Source: CAZCDS01 sp964497585 (GTDB taxonomy: Bacteria; Desulfobacterota; Desulfomonilia; Desulfomonilales; Desulfomonilaceae). Taken from it: DNA of 64,000 nucleotides. Both the position numbers and the translations under genes were made by a program. Below are positions 44,646 to 53,764 of this stretch, piece by piece. The notes beneath the pieces are model-generated. The model did no database searches. It saw only the letters and a list, made by a program, of their open reading frames with translations, and was not told where the DNA came from. The stretch spans positions 310,001-374,000 of the forward strand of contig CAZCDS010000001.1 in NCBI GenBank assembly GCA_964497585.1, given 5' to 3'. Numbering within the stretch: the stretch's first letter is position 1; every line of letters begins with the position of its first letter.

Positions 44646-47645
44646 GTGACCACGAACAACAAGAGAATGAGAAAGGACCGCCTCCTCAGCGGCTTCCTAT
44701 CCTTCATGGTCGTGGGTGTGCCCCTGCTCGTTGTATGCGGACTGATTATGGGCGGCCTCGGCGGGCTGCTCGGGGCATACCTCCGCTTTGCTAAGGACCT
44801 TCCTGATATTCCTGATCTGAGGCGATACCGGCCGAAAACGGTCTCCACGTTTTACGCGGAAGACGGTACCGTTATCGGAATTTTTTATAAAGAGAAGCGA
44901 TTCCCGGTTCCTCTCGATTCAATACCGCCCCACGTTGTCAATGCCTTCCTCGCAGCAGAGGATGTTCGTTTCTTTTCTCACCCTGGCGTAGATCCTCTCG
45001 GCATTATTCGAGCCGCATATCAGAACCTCAAGTCAGGGCGTTGGGAGCAGGGTGGCAGTACGATCACCCAACAGCTTACCCGCAATTTTCTGCTCTCACG
45101 GGAAAAGACGCTGACGCGAAAGATCCGGGAGGCAATCCTGGCGTATCGTCTGGAGAAGACCCTCAGCAAGAAGGAGCTTCTCGGTCTCTACTTGAACGAG
45201 GTCTACCTGGGGAATGGCGCGTACGGGGTGGAATCGGCCGCGCGAACCTACTTTGGGAAGAATTGCAAGGACCTTACCATAGCAGAAGCCGCGCTGCTCG
45301 CGGGACTTGTGCGAAGACCGGCGGAAAACGCGCCGACCCGCAACATGAAGAAAGCGCTCGAGAAAAGGGCCGCTGTCCTGGAGACCATGCTGAAACACAA
45401 CCTCATCTCGGCAGCTCAATTCAAGCGCGCGAACGCTGAACCGGTAAACCTCAGAGAGAAGCTCCCCAATCCGTATGAGCAGGCCCCGTACTTCACCGAG
45501 GCCGTTCGCCAATATATTGTGGACAAATACGGAGAAGAAAGCCTTTATCACGAAGGACTCAAGGTCTGGACCACCTGCGATCTCTCTTTTCAGAAGCGAG
45601 CCTCGGAAGCGCTGATCAAGGGCGTCAAAGCCTGGGAGAAGCGTCACCGCAGACCCTCGGGGCTTGTCAAGAGGCTCAGCAGGCGGGAACTCCGTGAATT
45701 CCTCGCGACGCCGAGAAAGACGCCGTACAAGCAGGGAGAATTCGTCAAGGCCGTCGTGCTTGAGAATCATACCCCCAAGCCCAGGAGACGAAACAAGAAG
45801 AAGGAAGAGCCGCGCTCACAGGAGTGCATGCTGGCCCTCGCCGGCAACTTCCGATTCATGGTGCGATTGGACGGTAAGCTACGGTACCGGCCCGGAGATC
45901 TCCTGGAGTTCAGGGTAGCTTCGGTCGACGGAGCGAAGCTGAACCTGCAGCATCAGACCGTCCCGCCGGTTCAGGGTGCAGTGGTCTGCATCGAGAACCG
46001 AACGGGGTACGTCCGGGCCCTCGTCGGAGGACTCGACTTTCAGCGATCTCGCTTCAACCGTGCCTATCAGGCATTACGGCAGCCTGGCAGCGCGTTCAAA
46101 CCGATCGTTTATTCCGCGGCGTTGGAGTGGAGCCACTACAGCCCCTTCACGACCGTTGTTGACGAACCGATCGCGGTGGTGATCGATCCGAGAGAACCGG
46201 AATGGATCCCCATGAACTCGGACATGAATTTTGCCGGACCCATCACCCTCCGCCAAGCGCTCGTCTATTCCCGCAACACCGCGACCGTCAAGGTGCTGAT
46301 GGACGTGGGGATAGATTCGGCTATCCGTATGGCCCGCAATCTTGGCATTCGGTCACATCTCGGACACAACCTCTCCATATCGCTGGGAGCGTCGGAAGTT
46401 ACGCCCCTTGAGTTGACCGCGGCGTACACGGTATTTCCCAACATGGGAATGAAGGTTCATCCGGTCCTGGTCAAGAAAGTGGTCGACAGGTTCGGGAACG
46501 TTCTGGAGGACAACGGGACCGACCCCATCCGGATAGACGAGCAGACCCTCACCACCCCGACGGCTATGGCATGGCTTCAACAACAAAGGAGTCTGCCCGC
46601 GCCGCAGCCTGACGAGTGGGGTCGGTATCCCCGCGAAGAGACGATCTGGTCCCAGGAGGATCGAGCGAGATTCGTGGAGGAGATGAGACGTCCGCCAGTC
46701 AAGCGTGAAGACACCTCTTTGAGCCCCAGGATCAAAGCCCTCCTGGCACTGCCGGCCGGGTTCTCAGTAAGAAAGACCCTTCGGCGACCGGAACCGAGCC
46801 GGGTACTCAGTACCCAGACATCCTACCTGATGCTTAGTATTCTCAGGGAGATATGCAGATCAGGCACCGCAGCGAAGGTATCCCGTCTGCACCGCAGGGA
46901 TCTTGCTGGGAAAACCGGCACCACCAACGATTGCACTGACTCGTGGTTTATCGGATTTAATTCCGATTATACAACGGGTGTCTGGATGGGATACGACGCC
47001 AAGGTCTCCCTCGGTAGGAAGGAGTACGGCAGCCGAGCAGCTCTCCCCGTCTGGATGGACTTCATGAAGGATATGCGCGAAGGGCACGGGTACACCCCGC
47101 CTCCGGGTATCGTCTTTTACCGTAACGAGGGCAATCCCGTGCCGGCCCGTGGCCGCCTTGAAGCGCTCCTCGAATCAAATCCCGCAGTCAACCCCGATAT
47201 TCCCACCAAGCAGGTCTGTCCCGTTGACATGGGAATTGCCTCAGTGGCCGGGTACTCTAGTCCGTACGGTGTGTCCGCCCCCTTCAATCCCATGGGCGGA
47301 TGGGGAGCGTACGGACCCCAGGCGTACGGGATGCCTATGTACGGCGGGTACGGGTACGCCGGCATGCCGGGCACGATCCGGGTCTTATCTCCGACAGGTG
47401 AGACACTCGGCCACGCTCCGTACTCGGTTGACGAGAAGGGCAAGGTCATGGTCTACCGGGATTCCTTCGAACCCTCCTTCGGAAGCACTCCGGAACAGTA
47501 CTCGGCGCCCCCACGCGAGCCCCGAGAAGAGGCGTACCAGCCTCCTTCCCGACCGCATGAGTCCATCCTTCCACGAGCAGCGCGGTTTCTGCGCAACCTG
47601 CAGCAGTTCCTGCCCCGCGGTTTCGGTTTCGAGTGGGTTCGATGA
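44646..47645 (+). CDS. Bifunctional penicillin-binding protein 1A
   Basis: This class A PBP polymerises and cross-links peptidoglycan. It has 999 residues from a GTG start, with one N-terminal membrane helix (about 10-45). The glycosyltransferase (GT51) domain has EDVRFFSHPGVDPLGIIRA, GGSTITQQLTRN and LYLNEVYLGNGAYGVESAA. A linker with an OB-like insert precedes the transpeptidase: SAFK near 482, SRN near 541 and KTGTTND near 755. The last 150 residues are an unusual Gly/Tyr/Pro-rich tail (GGWGAYGPQAYGMPMYGGYG) ending in a basic amphipathic stretch. The 3' end overlaps the HtrA-like gene (ATGA), coupling the two. Confidence 0.95.
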   Translation: MTTNNKRMRKDRLLSGFLSFMVVGVPLLVVCGLIMGGLGGLLGAYLRFAKDLPDIPDLRRYRPKTVSTFYAEDGTVIGIFYKEKRFPVPLDSIPPHVVNAFLAAEDVRFFSHPGVDPLGIIRAAYQNLKSGRWEQGGSTITQQLTRNFLLSREKTLTRKIREAILAYRLEKTLSKKELLGLYLNEVYLGNGAYGVESAARTYFGKNCKDLTIAEAALLAGLVRRPAENAPTRNMKKALEKRAAVLETMLKHNLISAAQFKRANAEPVNLREKLPNPYEQAPYFTEAVRQYIVDKYGEESLYHEGLKVWTTCDLSFQKRASEALIKGVKAWEKRHRRPSGLVKRLSRRELREFLATPRKTPYKQGEFVKAVVLENHTPKPRRRNKKKEEPRSQECMLALAGNFRFMVRLDGKLRYRPGDLLEFRVASVDGAKLNLQHQTVPPVQGAVVCIENRTGYVRALVGGLDFQRSRFNRAYQALRQPGSAFKPIVYSAALEWSHYSPFTTVVDEPIAVVIDPREPEWIPMNSDMNFAGPITLRQALVYSRNTATVKVLMDVGIDSAIRMARNLGIRSHLGHNLSISLGASEVTPLELTAAYTVFPNMGMKVHPVLVKKVVDRFGNVLEDNGTDPIRIDEQTLTTPTAMAWLQQQRSLPAPQPDEWGRYPREETIWSQEDRARFVEEMRRPPVKREDTSLSPRIKALLALPAGFSVRKTLRRPEPSRVLSTQTSYLMLSILREICRSGTAAKVSRLHRRDLAGKTGTTNDCTDSWFIGFNSDYTTGVWMGYDAKVSLGRKEYGSRAALPVWMDFMKDMREGHGYTPPPGIVFYRNEGNPVPARGRLEALLESNPAVNPDIPTKQVCPVDMGIASVAGYSSPYGVSAPFNPMGGWGAYGPQAYGMPMYGGYGYAGMPGTIRVLSPTGETLGHAPYSVDEKGKVMVYRDSFEPSFGSTPEQYSAPPREPREEAYQPPSRPHESILPRAARFLRNLQQFLPRGFGFEWVR

Positions 47646-48775
47646 TTCGGAGCCGTTTCCTATCCATTCTCGTGACCATCGCCGTGATATTCGGGCTCGG
47701 GACTGTTGTCGGGCTTTGGCTCAATCGCAAGCCAGCGGTGATTCAGCAGCAGACCGTTTCAGGCAAGTATCTCCCACGAGACACGACGGAAGCCATCGTG
47801 ATGGACGTGTACCGCCGACTCAGCCCTACGGTGGTCAACATCCTAGCGCGGAGCCTTACGCGGACCTTCTTCATGGAATTAATCCCTCAAACCGGTCAAG
47901 GCACCGGATTCGTGATCGATTCCAAGGGCCATATCCTCACGAACAGTCATGTGGTAGGGAACGCGCATAACCTCGAAGTTACCTTCGTGGGAGGGCACAA
48001 GGTCCAGGCGAAGCTCGTCGGGCGGGACCCGGTGAGCGACCTGGCCATAATTAAGGTCAAGCCCTTCCCTGAGATGCAGGTCGCTCCCCTCGGGGACTCC
48101 GCCAATCTCCAGGTGGGTCAGCGGGTCATTGCCATCGGCAACCCCTTCGGATTCCAGCACACCGTCAATACCGGCTTCATCAGCGCGCTCGGCAGGGACA
48201 TCAGCGTCGGTCAGCGGACGATGATGCAAATGATACAGACGGACGCGGGCATTAACCCCGGCAACAGTGGCGGACCGCTCATTGACACAAGGGGAAAGGT
48301 AATCGGGGTCAACACGGCTATTTTTACGCAGCAAGGGGCATTCACGGGGATCGGCTTTGCGCTCCCCATCGATCGCGCAAAAAAGGTGGCTCGACAGATC
48401 ATCGACATGGGCAGGGTCATCTATCCCTGGCTCGGAATCAAGTCGTGGATGAACATCGACCCGAAACTCGCCGAGCAAATGCACCTGCCTCCGGTAAGCG
48501 GCGTGCTTCTCTTCGAAGTGGTCCCGGGCAGCCCGGCAGCGCTCGGGGGACTGCGCGGAGGCACCGACGTCGCCTACTACCGTGGACGTCCAATCCTCCT
48601 CGGGGGTGACGTGATCCTCGCGGTGGACGGCACCCCTACCCCCACCTTTGACGAATACCACAACGTCATCATTCAAAAGAATGTCGGAGACAAGGTCCGG
48701 GTCCATTACCTCCGCGGAAAGAAGGAACATACCGTGGACCTCACCCTCTTCGCGGATCCGCGTATAAGGTCGTGA
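47642..48775 (+). CDS. HtrA/DegP-like serine protease with one PDZ domain
   Basis: The 377-residue envelope protease starts at the ATG overlapping the stop of the PBP gene. An N-terminal hydrophobic segment (residues 5-28) is probably a membrane anchor. The catalytic triad is complete: His103 in LTNSHVV, Asp133 in VSDLAIIKV and Ser209 in NPGNSGGPL. One PDZ domain follows (about 275-375: GVLLFEVVPGSPAALGGL, GGDVILAVDGTPTP). One PDZ domain plus an anchor is the DegS/HhoB-like arrangement. Co-translation with a PBP suggests a role in cell-wall protein turnover, which is inference. Confidence 0.93.
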   Translation: MIRSRFLSILVTIAVIFGLGTVVGLWLNRKPAVIQQQTVSGKYLPRDTTEAIVMDVYRRLSPTVVNILARSLTRTFFMELIPQTGQGTGFVIDSKGHILTNSHVVGNAHNLEVTFVGGHKVQAKLVGRDPVSDLAIIKVKPFPEMQVAPLGDSANLQVGQRVIAIGNPFGFQHTVNTGFISALGRDISVGQRTMMQMIQTDAGINPGNSGGPLIDTRGKVIGVNTAIFTQQGAFTGIGFALPIDRAKKVARQIIDMGRVIYPWLGIKSWMNIDPKLAEQMHLPPVSGVLLFEVVPGSPAALGGLRGGTDVAYYRGRPILLGGDVILAVDGTPTPTFDEYHNVIIQKNVGDKVRVHYLRGKKEHTVDLTLFADPRIRS

Positions 48776-48881
48776 AAGGCCGTTCCCGGAGGGATTCCAA
48801 CACTGCGCCACGTAAGTAGGGCGCACGGCAAATGCACGATCGAATCCAACGATTGTCCAAAATAATGTCCGTTCACCTGTC

Positions 48882-48912
<31 letters not shown>

Positions 48913-49038
48913 GTTTGATTGGAACAGAAGCTTTCTCAATTGCGGTATGGATACGAAACGGGGTAAGATTGAACAGTACCCTCTTTGGGGAGACCTTTGG
49001 ACTGACGAGGCAATGTTTTGAAACCGGTGAGGTGGCGC

Positions 49039-50025
49039 GTGGCCGACGCACAATATGACTTCGATGTGGCCTTGTGTTTCGCAGGGGAAGACCGAGATTA
49101 CGTCGAGAAGACGGCGGGTATCCTGCGGAGAATGGGTTTTCGGGTATTCTATGACAAATACGAGACGGTCTCATCATGGGGAAAGAACTTGTACGAAGAT
49201 CTGACCGAAGTGTTCCACACGAGGGCAGCGTACACCGTGATGTTTGTGTCACGCCACTTCGCCGAAAAGCTTTGGCCAAACCACGAAAGGAAGAGTGCGC
49301 AAGCTCGCGCGTTCAAAGAGCAGAGAGAGTACATATTACCAGCGAGGTTTGACGACACTGAAATCCCAGGATTGTTGGACACGGTCGCTTATATTGACCT
49401 GAGGCAAATTGACCCCGAGCAGCTGGCGGATATGATCAAGGAAAAGATAGGGCCCGTGGTTAGAGACAACTTCTTTCCAGAGACCCCTGACCGCCTGTAT
49501 CCCCTTCTTAGAAGCCACTACGATGAGGACCTGCAACAGATCAACGTCGTTGCGAAACATCTGTTTGAGCAACTCGGACTGATGAGGCCGTTAGAGCGGC
49601 AAGTTTTGTCAGAAGTTGTCCTGCATAGCTGTCCGACTGGCCCACCAAACAACGTACACATTAACCTGGAATACCTGGGACGCCTTGTCAGTCTTTCCCG
49701 TGAGGAAATCCTGTCGCTATTTTCAGGGCTGGATTCCTTGGGGTTTGTCTCGAGAGTATATTTCACAGACTGCTGCGAAGAAGGGTCACGCCTCAAAGAA
49801 GCGCGTGAGATTATTGAAGTGCGCTTCGAACCTGGTCTTGTTGGGTACGATGAAAATCAGACTCTCCTGCTTGTGGCGATGTGGGACTCCATATTTGACG
49901 CCCTGTGTCCTGTATGCGCATCCATGGCCATTGACCGCCTCGATTTCTCAGTACTGGGCTCACTCACCGCGTTCCCGGAAGTGAAGCACGAGCACCATGA
50001 TTCGGCACCGCCTGAAACCGGGTAG
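49039..50025 (+). CDS. TIR-domain protein with C-terminal helical (winged-helix-like) region
   Basis: I chose GTG at 49039 after GGTGAGG (328 residues); a TTG seven codons earlier is possible. Residues about 5-140 form a bacterial TIR domain: YDFDVALCFAGEDRDYVEKTA (first strand and AED-type box), GFRVFYDKYETVSSWGKNLYEDL, YTVMFVSRHFAEKLWPNHERKSAQARAF with the conserved WxxxE region, and YILPARFDDTEIPGL. Such domains can cleave NAD+ and serve in anti-phage defence. The rest (RPLERQVLSEVVLHSCPTG, LEYLGRLVSLSREEILSLFSGLDSLGFV) looks like a winged helix with a CPVC-containing end. No second defence gene is adjacent. The higher A/T content than its neighbours suggests acquisition. Confidence 0.8.
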   Translation: MADAQYDFDVALCFAGEDRDYVEKTAGILRRMGFRVFYDKYETVSSWGKNLYEDLTEVFHTRAAYTVMFVSRHFAEKLWPNHERKSAQARAFKEQREYILPARFDDTEIPGLLDTVAYIDLRQIDPEQLADMIKEKIGPVVRDNFFPETPDRLYPLLRSHYDEDLQQINVVAKHLFEQLGLMRPLERQVLSEVVLHSCPTGPPNNVHINLEYLGRLVSLSREEILSLFSGLDSLGFVSRVYFTDCCEEGSRLKEAREIIEVRFEPGLVGYDENQTLLLVAMWDSIFDALCPVCASMAIDRLDFSVLGSLTAFPEVKHEHHDSAPPETG

Positions 50026-50415
50026 CCTTGTGGTGGACCTTCTTCAATGCCCGTGAGAGCAGGATTCATCGGGTGAGCGGGAATGCCACGGACCTGGCCG
50101 CGTCCAGGTCCGTGGCATGATTGCACCATGGTATGGCCCCCCAGCCGGAATAGCAGTGGGCGTTCAGGGGGCCCACCCACACTTACTGGCACGGCTATCA
50201 ACTTGTGAAATCTTGCCTCTGGCCCGTTTGGTGTCCCGAGTGACAAAACTTCGGTCACAGTCGAATCGTGTTGCTGGGAAAGCCAGTTTCGCGTCCCACA
50301 GAGCACCCCACATGCAGAGAGGCATTGTTTAGGGCAACGGGGATAAGAGGCGGCAATAGCTGTTTGCGGGCAAACCCATCCCATCGAGCCAATGGGTGCC
50401 AGTGCCGACTTTCTT
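50026..50415. other. Intergenic region with a 15-bp perfect hairpin
   Basis: At 50083-50097 and 50104-50118 lie two perfectly complementary 15-base arms (ATGCCACGGACCTGG and its reverse complement) with a six-base loop CCGCGT. There is no U-run after it. It sits about 60 bases after the TIR gene stop. The rest of this 390-base region has no recognisable gene. Confidence 0.6.
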
Positions 50416-51405
50416 TCAAGGTGTTTCTCCGGGCTGGCCGAGGGCGTTCACGACCATCTGGAGGGCTTCCAGGTCTCTCACAGCACGGGGGCCGTCCACG
50501 AGCGGACCGCGCCGTTCCTTCACCGCGGCGAAGAAGTCTTCGAGTTCCGCGCGGAGGGGTTCTTCTGTCGGTACGGGGACCTCACGGGCGGTAATCTCTC
50601 CCATAAAGCAGAGGCCCTCGTCCATAGCGGGAAGCTCTTCGGCAGTGTGGACGGTCAGGGTATTGGAGATCGTGTCAACCTCGTACCAACGGCTGCGGGT
50701 GGTCACGGTGATGGCGCGCATCTTTCTTGGAGAGCATTTGCCGGCCCAGAGAACCGCGCAGGCCTGGTTCTCGAACTCGATCAGGGTGTGAACAAAATCG
50801 GTTTGTTGAGAAAAGACGGGTCTGCCCACAGCGGACACCGACCGTATGGGCGAGTCCGCGATTTCGAGCACGAGATCGACGTCGTGGATGAGCAGGTCGT
50901 AGAGCACATCCACGTCAAGGCACCGGGAACCGTCAAAGGGGGCAAGACGCCGAGTGTCGATGGAGACGATCTCTTCCTCCGCGCTCTTGATCAGCTCCAT
51001 CATCTTGCGGATCGCGGGGTTGTACCGCTCGACGTGCCCGACCATGAGGATGACACCTGCCTTCCGTGCCGTGTCCACGAGGCGCATCGCCCGTTCCAAG
51101 CTGTCTGCAAGCGGCTTTTCCATCATGACATGGGTTCCGCTGCGCAGGCATCGTTCGCCGATGGAGAGATGTTCCGATGTGGGCGCAGCCACGGTGACCG
51201 CGTCGGCTCGATCGAGCAGCTCGTCCAGAGTATCGAACGCGTCGCAACCGTACTCGGTGCAGAACCGGTGGGCCCTTGCAGCGTCGGTATCGTGCAACCC
51301 GGCAAGGATCACGCCCTCGGTTTCGGCAACGATCCGGACGTGATGTCGGCCCATGTGTCCCACGCCGATCACGCCGACGGCCAACTCATTGTGATTGCTC
51401 TTCAT
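50416..51405 (-). CDS. Gfo/Idh/MocA-family NAD(P)-dependent oxidoreductase
   Basis: The 329-residue protein has an N-terminal Rossmann fold (VGVIGVGHMGRHHVRIV) and the family signature with catalytic Lys in VMMEKPLADSLERA. The C-terminal alpha/beta domain starts at GVILMVGHVERYNPAI and contains LIHDVDLVLEI, with the His/Asp positions expected for the active site. Members oxidise or reduce sugars and related compounds; the substrate is unknown. In many genomes close relatives sit beside lipid A or UDP-sugar genes, but here the gene stands alone, divergent from livK. Confidence 0.9.
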   Translation of the reverse strand: MKSNHNELAVGVIGVGHMGRHHVRIVAETEGVILAGLHDTDAARAHRFCTEYGCDAFDTLDELLDRADAVTVAAPTSEHLSIGERCLRSGTHVMMEKPLADSLERAMRLVDTARKAGVILMVGHVERYNPAIRKMMELIKSAEEEIVSIDTRRLAPFDGSRCLDVDVLYDLLIHDVDLVLEIADSPIRSVSAVGRPVFSQQTDFVHTLIEFENQACAVLWAGKCSPRKMRAITVTTRSRWYEVDTISNTLTVHTAEELPAMDEGLCFMGEITAREVPVPTEEPLRAELEDFFAAVKERRGPLVDGPRAVRDLEALQMVVNALGQPGETP

Positions 51406-51515
51406 ACCCGGGGAACATATACGGATAGGAGCATTTCGTCAAAGCCTAAACCGTTTGCTTTCCCGGCCGGTTCCGTTTATATAGTTGTGGATGAGCTCGC
51501 CTCGGGAGGTTACCC

Positions 51516-52634
51516 ATGTTCAGGATTCTGTCGGCGGTGGTGGTAGGGATTAGCATGGTGATCGCGGCTTCGGCGATAGCGGCCGAACCCGTGAAGATCG
51601 GTGTGTACCTGCCCATGACCGGCCTGGTGGCCGCGTACGGCCAGATGGGATGGTCCGGGATCACGACTGCAAAGAAGATGGTGCCGACCGTTTTGGGCCG
51701 TCCGGTAGAACTCAAGCTGGTGGACACCAAATCCGACAAGGTGGAGGCAGCAAACGCAGTCTCGAGGCTCGTGGAAAAGGAGAAAGTGGTAGCCATCATC
51801 GGTGAGATGATCTCGGGCAACACTATCGCGGGATCGGACTCTGCGGAAAGAAGCCACGTGCCGATGGTCTCTCCCACGGCGACGAATCCCATCGTGACCC
51901 AAGGCAAGAAATTCATCTTCCGGGTCTGTTTCATTGACCCGGACCAGGGGCGGATCGCGGCCAAGTTGGCAATAGATCGGCTCAAAGCCAAGACAGCCGC
52001 GCTGATTTACGACATTTCGCAGGACTACTGTGTCGCGCTCGCCGCCTTCTTCCGCAAAGAGTTCACAAAGGACGGCGGAAAAATCCTCACCGAAACGAAA
52101 TTCAAGACGGGAGACCGGGACTTCACTCCTCAATTGAGCAGCATTAAAGCGGTACATCCGGACATCATCTACGCGCCGATCTACTACACCGAATGCGCGC
52201 TGATCGCCAAGCAGGCACGGGAAATGGGTCTCAACGCCCCCATCCTCGCCGGCGACGGAGTGCAGGCTCCGGAATTGATCCAGTTGGGCGGGAAAGCCGT
52301 CGAGGGAGTCTACTTCACTGCGCACTTCCACCGGGATATGATCACCTGGGACAGCGGCAAGAAGTTCGAGGCGCTCTTCAAGAAAGAAACGGGCAAAGAG
52401 CTCGACGCGTTCAGCGCGATGGGCGCGGACGCATACTTCATCATCATTGACGCCATCAAGAGGGCCGGTTCGACCGATCCCGAAAAAATCCGCAATGCGC
52501 TCGCCACGACCAAGGATTTCCAGGGGGTTACCGGCAAGATCACCCTCAAGCAGAACGGTAATGCAGTCAAAGCAATGGTCATAAACAAGGTTAAAAACGG
52601 GAAATTCAAGTACGTCACGACCATCAACCCCTAA
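51516..52634 (+). CDS. livK: Branched-chain amino acid ABC transporter, substrate-binding protein
   Basis: This is the periplasmic receptor of a HAAT-family importer. The 372 residues begin with a signal peptide (MFRILSAVVVGISMVIAASAIA). The type I periplasmic-binding fold follows: KIGVYLPMTGLVAAYGQMGW, VVAIIGEMISGNTIAGSD, THE ligand-facing HVPMVSPTATNP, IYDISQDYCVAL and VEGVYFTAHFHRDM. GGGAGG lies six bases before the ATG. It is first in the operon livK-H-M-G-F. The ligand may be an amino acid, but HAAT receptors also bind amides, urea and aromatic acids, so the substrate is not certain. Confidence 0.92.
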   Translation: MFRILSAVVVGISMVIAASAIAAEPVKIGVYLPMTGLVAAYGQMGWSGITTAKKMVPTVLGRPVELKLVDTKSDKVEAANAVSRLVEKEKVVAIIGEMISGNTIAGSDSAERSHVPMVSPTATNPIVTQGKKFIFRVCFIDPDQGRIAAKLAIDRLKAKTAALIYDISQDYCVALAAFFRKEFTKDGGKILTETKFKTGDRDFTPQLSSIKAVHPDIIYAPIYYTECALIAKQAREMGLNAPILAGDGVQAPELIQLGGKAVEGVYFTAHFHRDMITWDSGKKFEALFKKETGKELDAFSAMGADAYFIIIDAIKRAGSTDPEKIRNALATTKDFQGVTGKITLKQNGNAVKAMVINKVKNGKFKYVTTINP

Positions 52635-52721
52635 CACGCCGGCCCCGCCGGGGCCGCGCCTCCGGTCACGACTCGGCAGCGGGACCCGTGGGTTCCGACT
52701 TTGCCGTCATAGGCATGAGCC

Positions 52722-53609
52722 GTGGATGCCGCCTTCCTCCTCCAACAGATCGTTTTCGGACTCACGCTGGGATGCCTCTACGGCCTCCTCGCCATCGGAT
52801 ACACCATGGTGTACGGGGTCCTGCGTCTGATCAACTTCGCTCACGGAGACCTGCTCATGGTCTCCGCGTACATTGCGTTCTTCGGCATTGTGATGTTCCA
52901 CCTGCCGTGGCCCCTCGTCTTTGTGATCGCGATCCTGTTGACCGGCCTGCTAGGAATCATGATGGACCGCGGGGCGTACAAACCGCTCCGGAGAAGCCCG
53001 CGCATTAGTGCGTTGATAACCGCAATCGGCGTATCATTCTTGCTCGAGAACCTTGGGCTGGTCCTCATCGGAGGCCGGCCCAAATCTTTTCCGAGACCTG
53101 GTCTCTTCGACGGAATCCTGACGTCCGGTTCGGTGACCATACCCGTCCTGTCGCTCTGGATCGTGGGTATAACCGCGTTGTTGCTCGTAATGGTCCTGCT
53201 CATCATCCATCGAACCAGGGCGGGGATGGCCATGAGAGCGCTTTCACGGGACGTGGAGACCGTGAGGCTTATGGGCGTGGACGCGGATCGGGTGATATCG
53301 TTCACGTTCCTCCTCGGTTCCGCCCTCGCGGGCGCGGGAGGAATCATGTGGTGTATGAAGTATCCCGCTCTGGAACCTTTCATGGGGGTTTTCCCCGGCC
53401 TCAAGGCATTCGTCGCCGCCGTACTGGGAGGAATCGGCAACGTCGCAGGTGCAGCGCTGGGCGGCATATTGCTAGGTGTGGCCGAGATCATGATCGTGGC
53501 TTTCCTTCCCGAATGGTCGGGTTATCGGGACGCAACAGCTTTTGCGATCCTTATCGTTATACTCCTCACGAGACCCACAGGGATCATGGGAGAAGAGCTG
53601 CCCGAATAA
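52722..53609 (+). CDS. livH: Branched-chain amino acid ABC transporter permease LivH
   Basis: The 295-residue inner-membrane permease has about eight hydrophobic helices and begins with GTG. Family motifs are GLLAIGYTMVYGVLRLINFAHGD (the conserved N-terminal signature), ISALITAIGVSFLLENLGLV, and the ATPase-coupling region AMRALSRDVETVRLMGVDADRVISFTFLLGSALAGAGG. It follows livK by 87 bases, which hold a GC-rich hairpin (GGCCCCGCCGGGGCC) that may reduce expression of the membrane genes relative to the receptor. Confidence 0.95.
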   Translation: MDAAFLLQQIVFGLTLGCLYGLLAIGYTMVYGVLRLINFAHGDLLMVSAYIAFFGIVMFHLPWPLVFVIAILLTGLLGIMMDRGAYKPLRRSPRISALITAIGVSFLLENLGLVLIGGRPKSFPRPGLFDGILTSGSVTIPVLSLWIVGITALLLVMVLLIIHRTRAGMAMRALSRDVETVRLMGVDADRVISFTFLLGSALAGAGGIMWCMKYPALEPFMGVFPGLKAFVAAVLGGIGNVAGAALGGILLGVAEIMIVAFLPEWSGYRDATAFAILIVILLTRPTGIMGEELPE

Positions 53610-53764
53610 GAGGCCGAGACCGAATCCGCTCTTCGTGGTTGGACCCGCGGCGGCAGCGAGTGAAAGAGTGGGTACGGTCCCGCTGGTTCGAGGTGAAGGG
53701 AATCGAAGGCGGAGACTCATCTTACGTACTGGGCGGCACACCCGCGTGAGACCTTTTTCCCGGT

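Noticed and set aside
51510..52637. 375-codon minus-strand frame opposite livK
   Set aside because: Antisense shadow of a clear substrate-binding protein gene.
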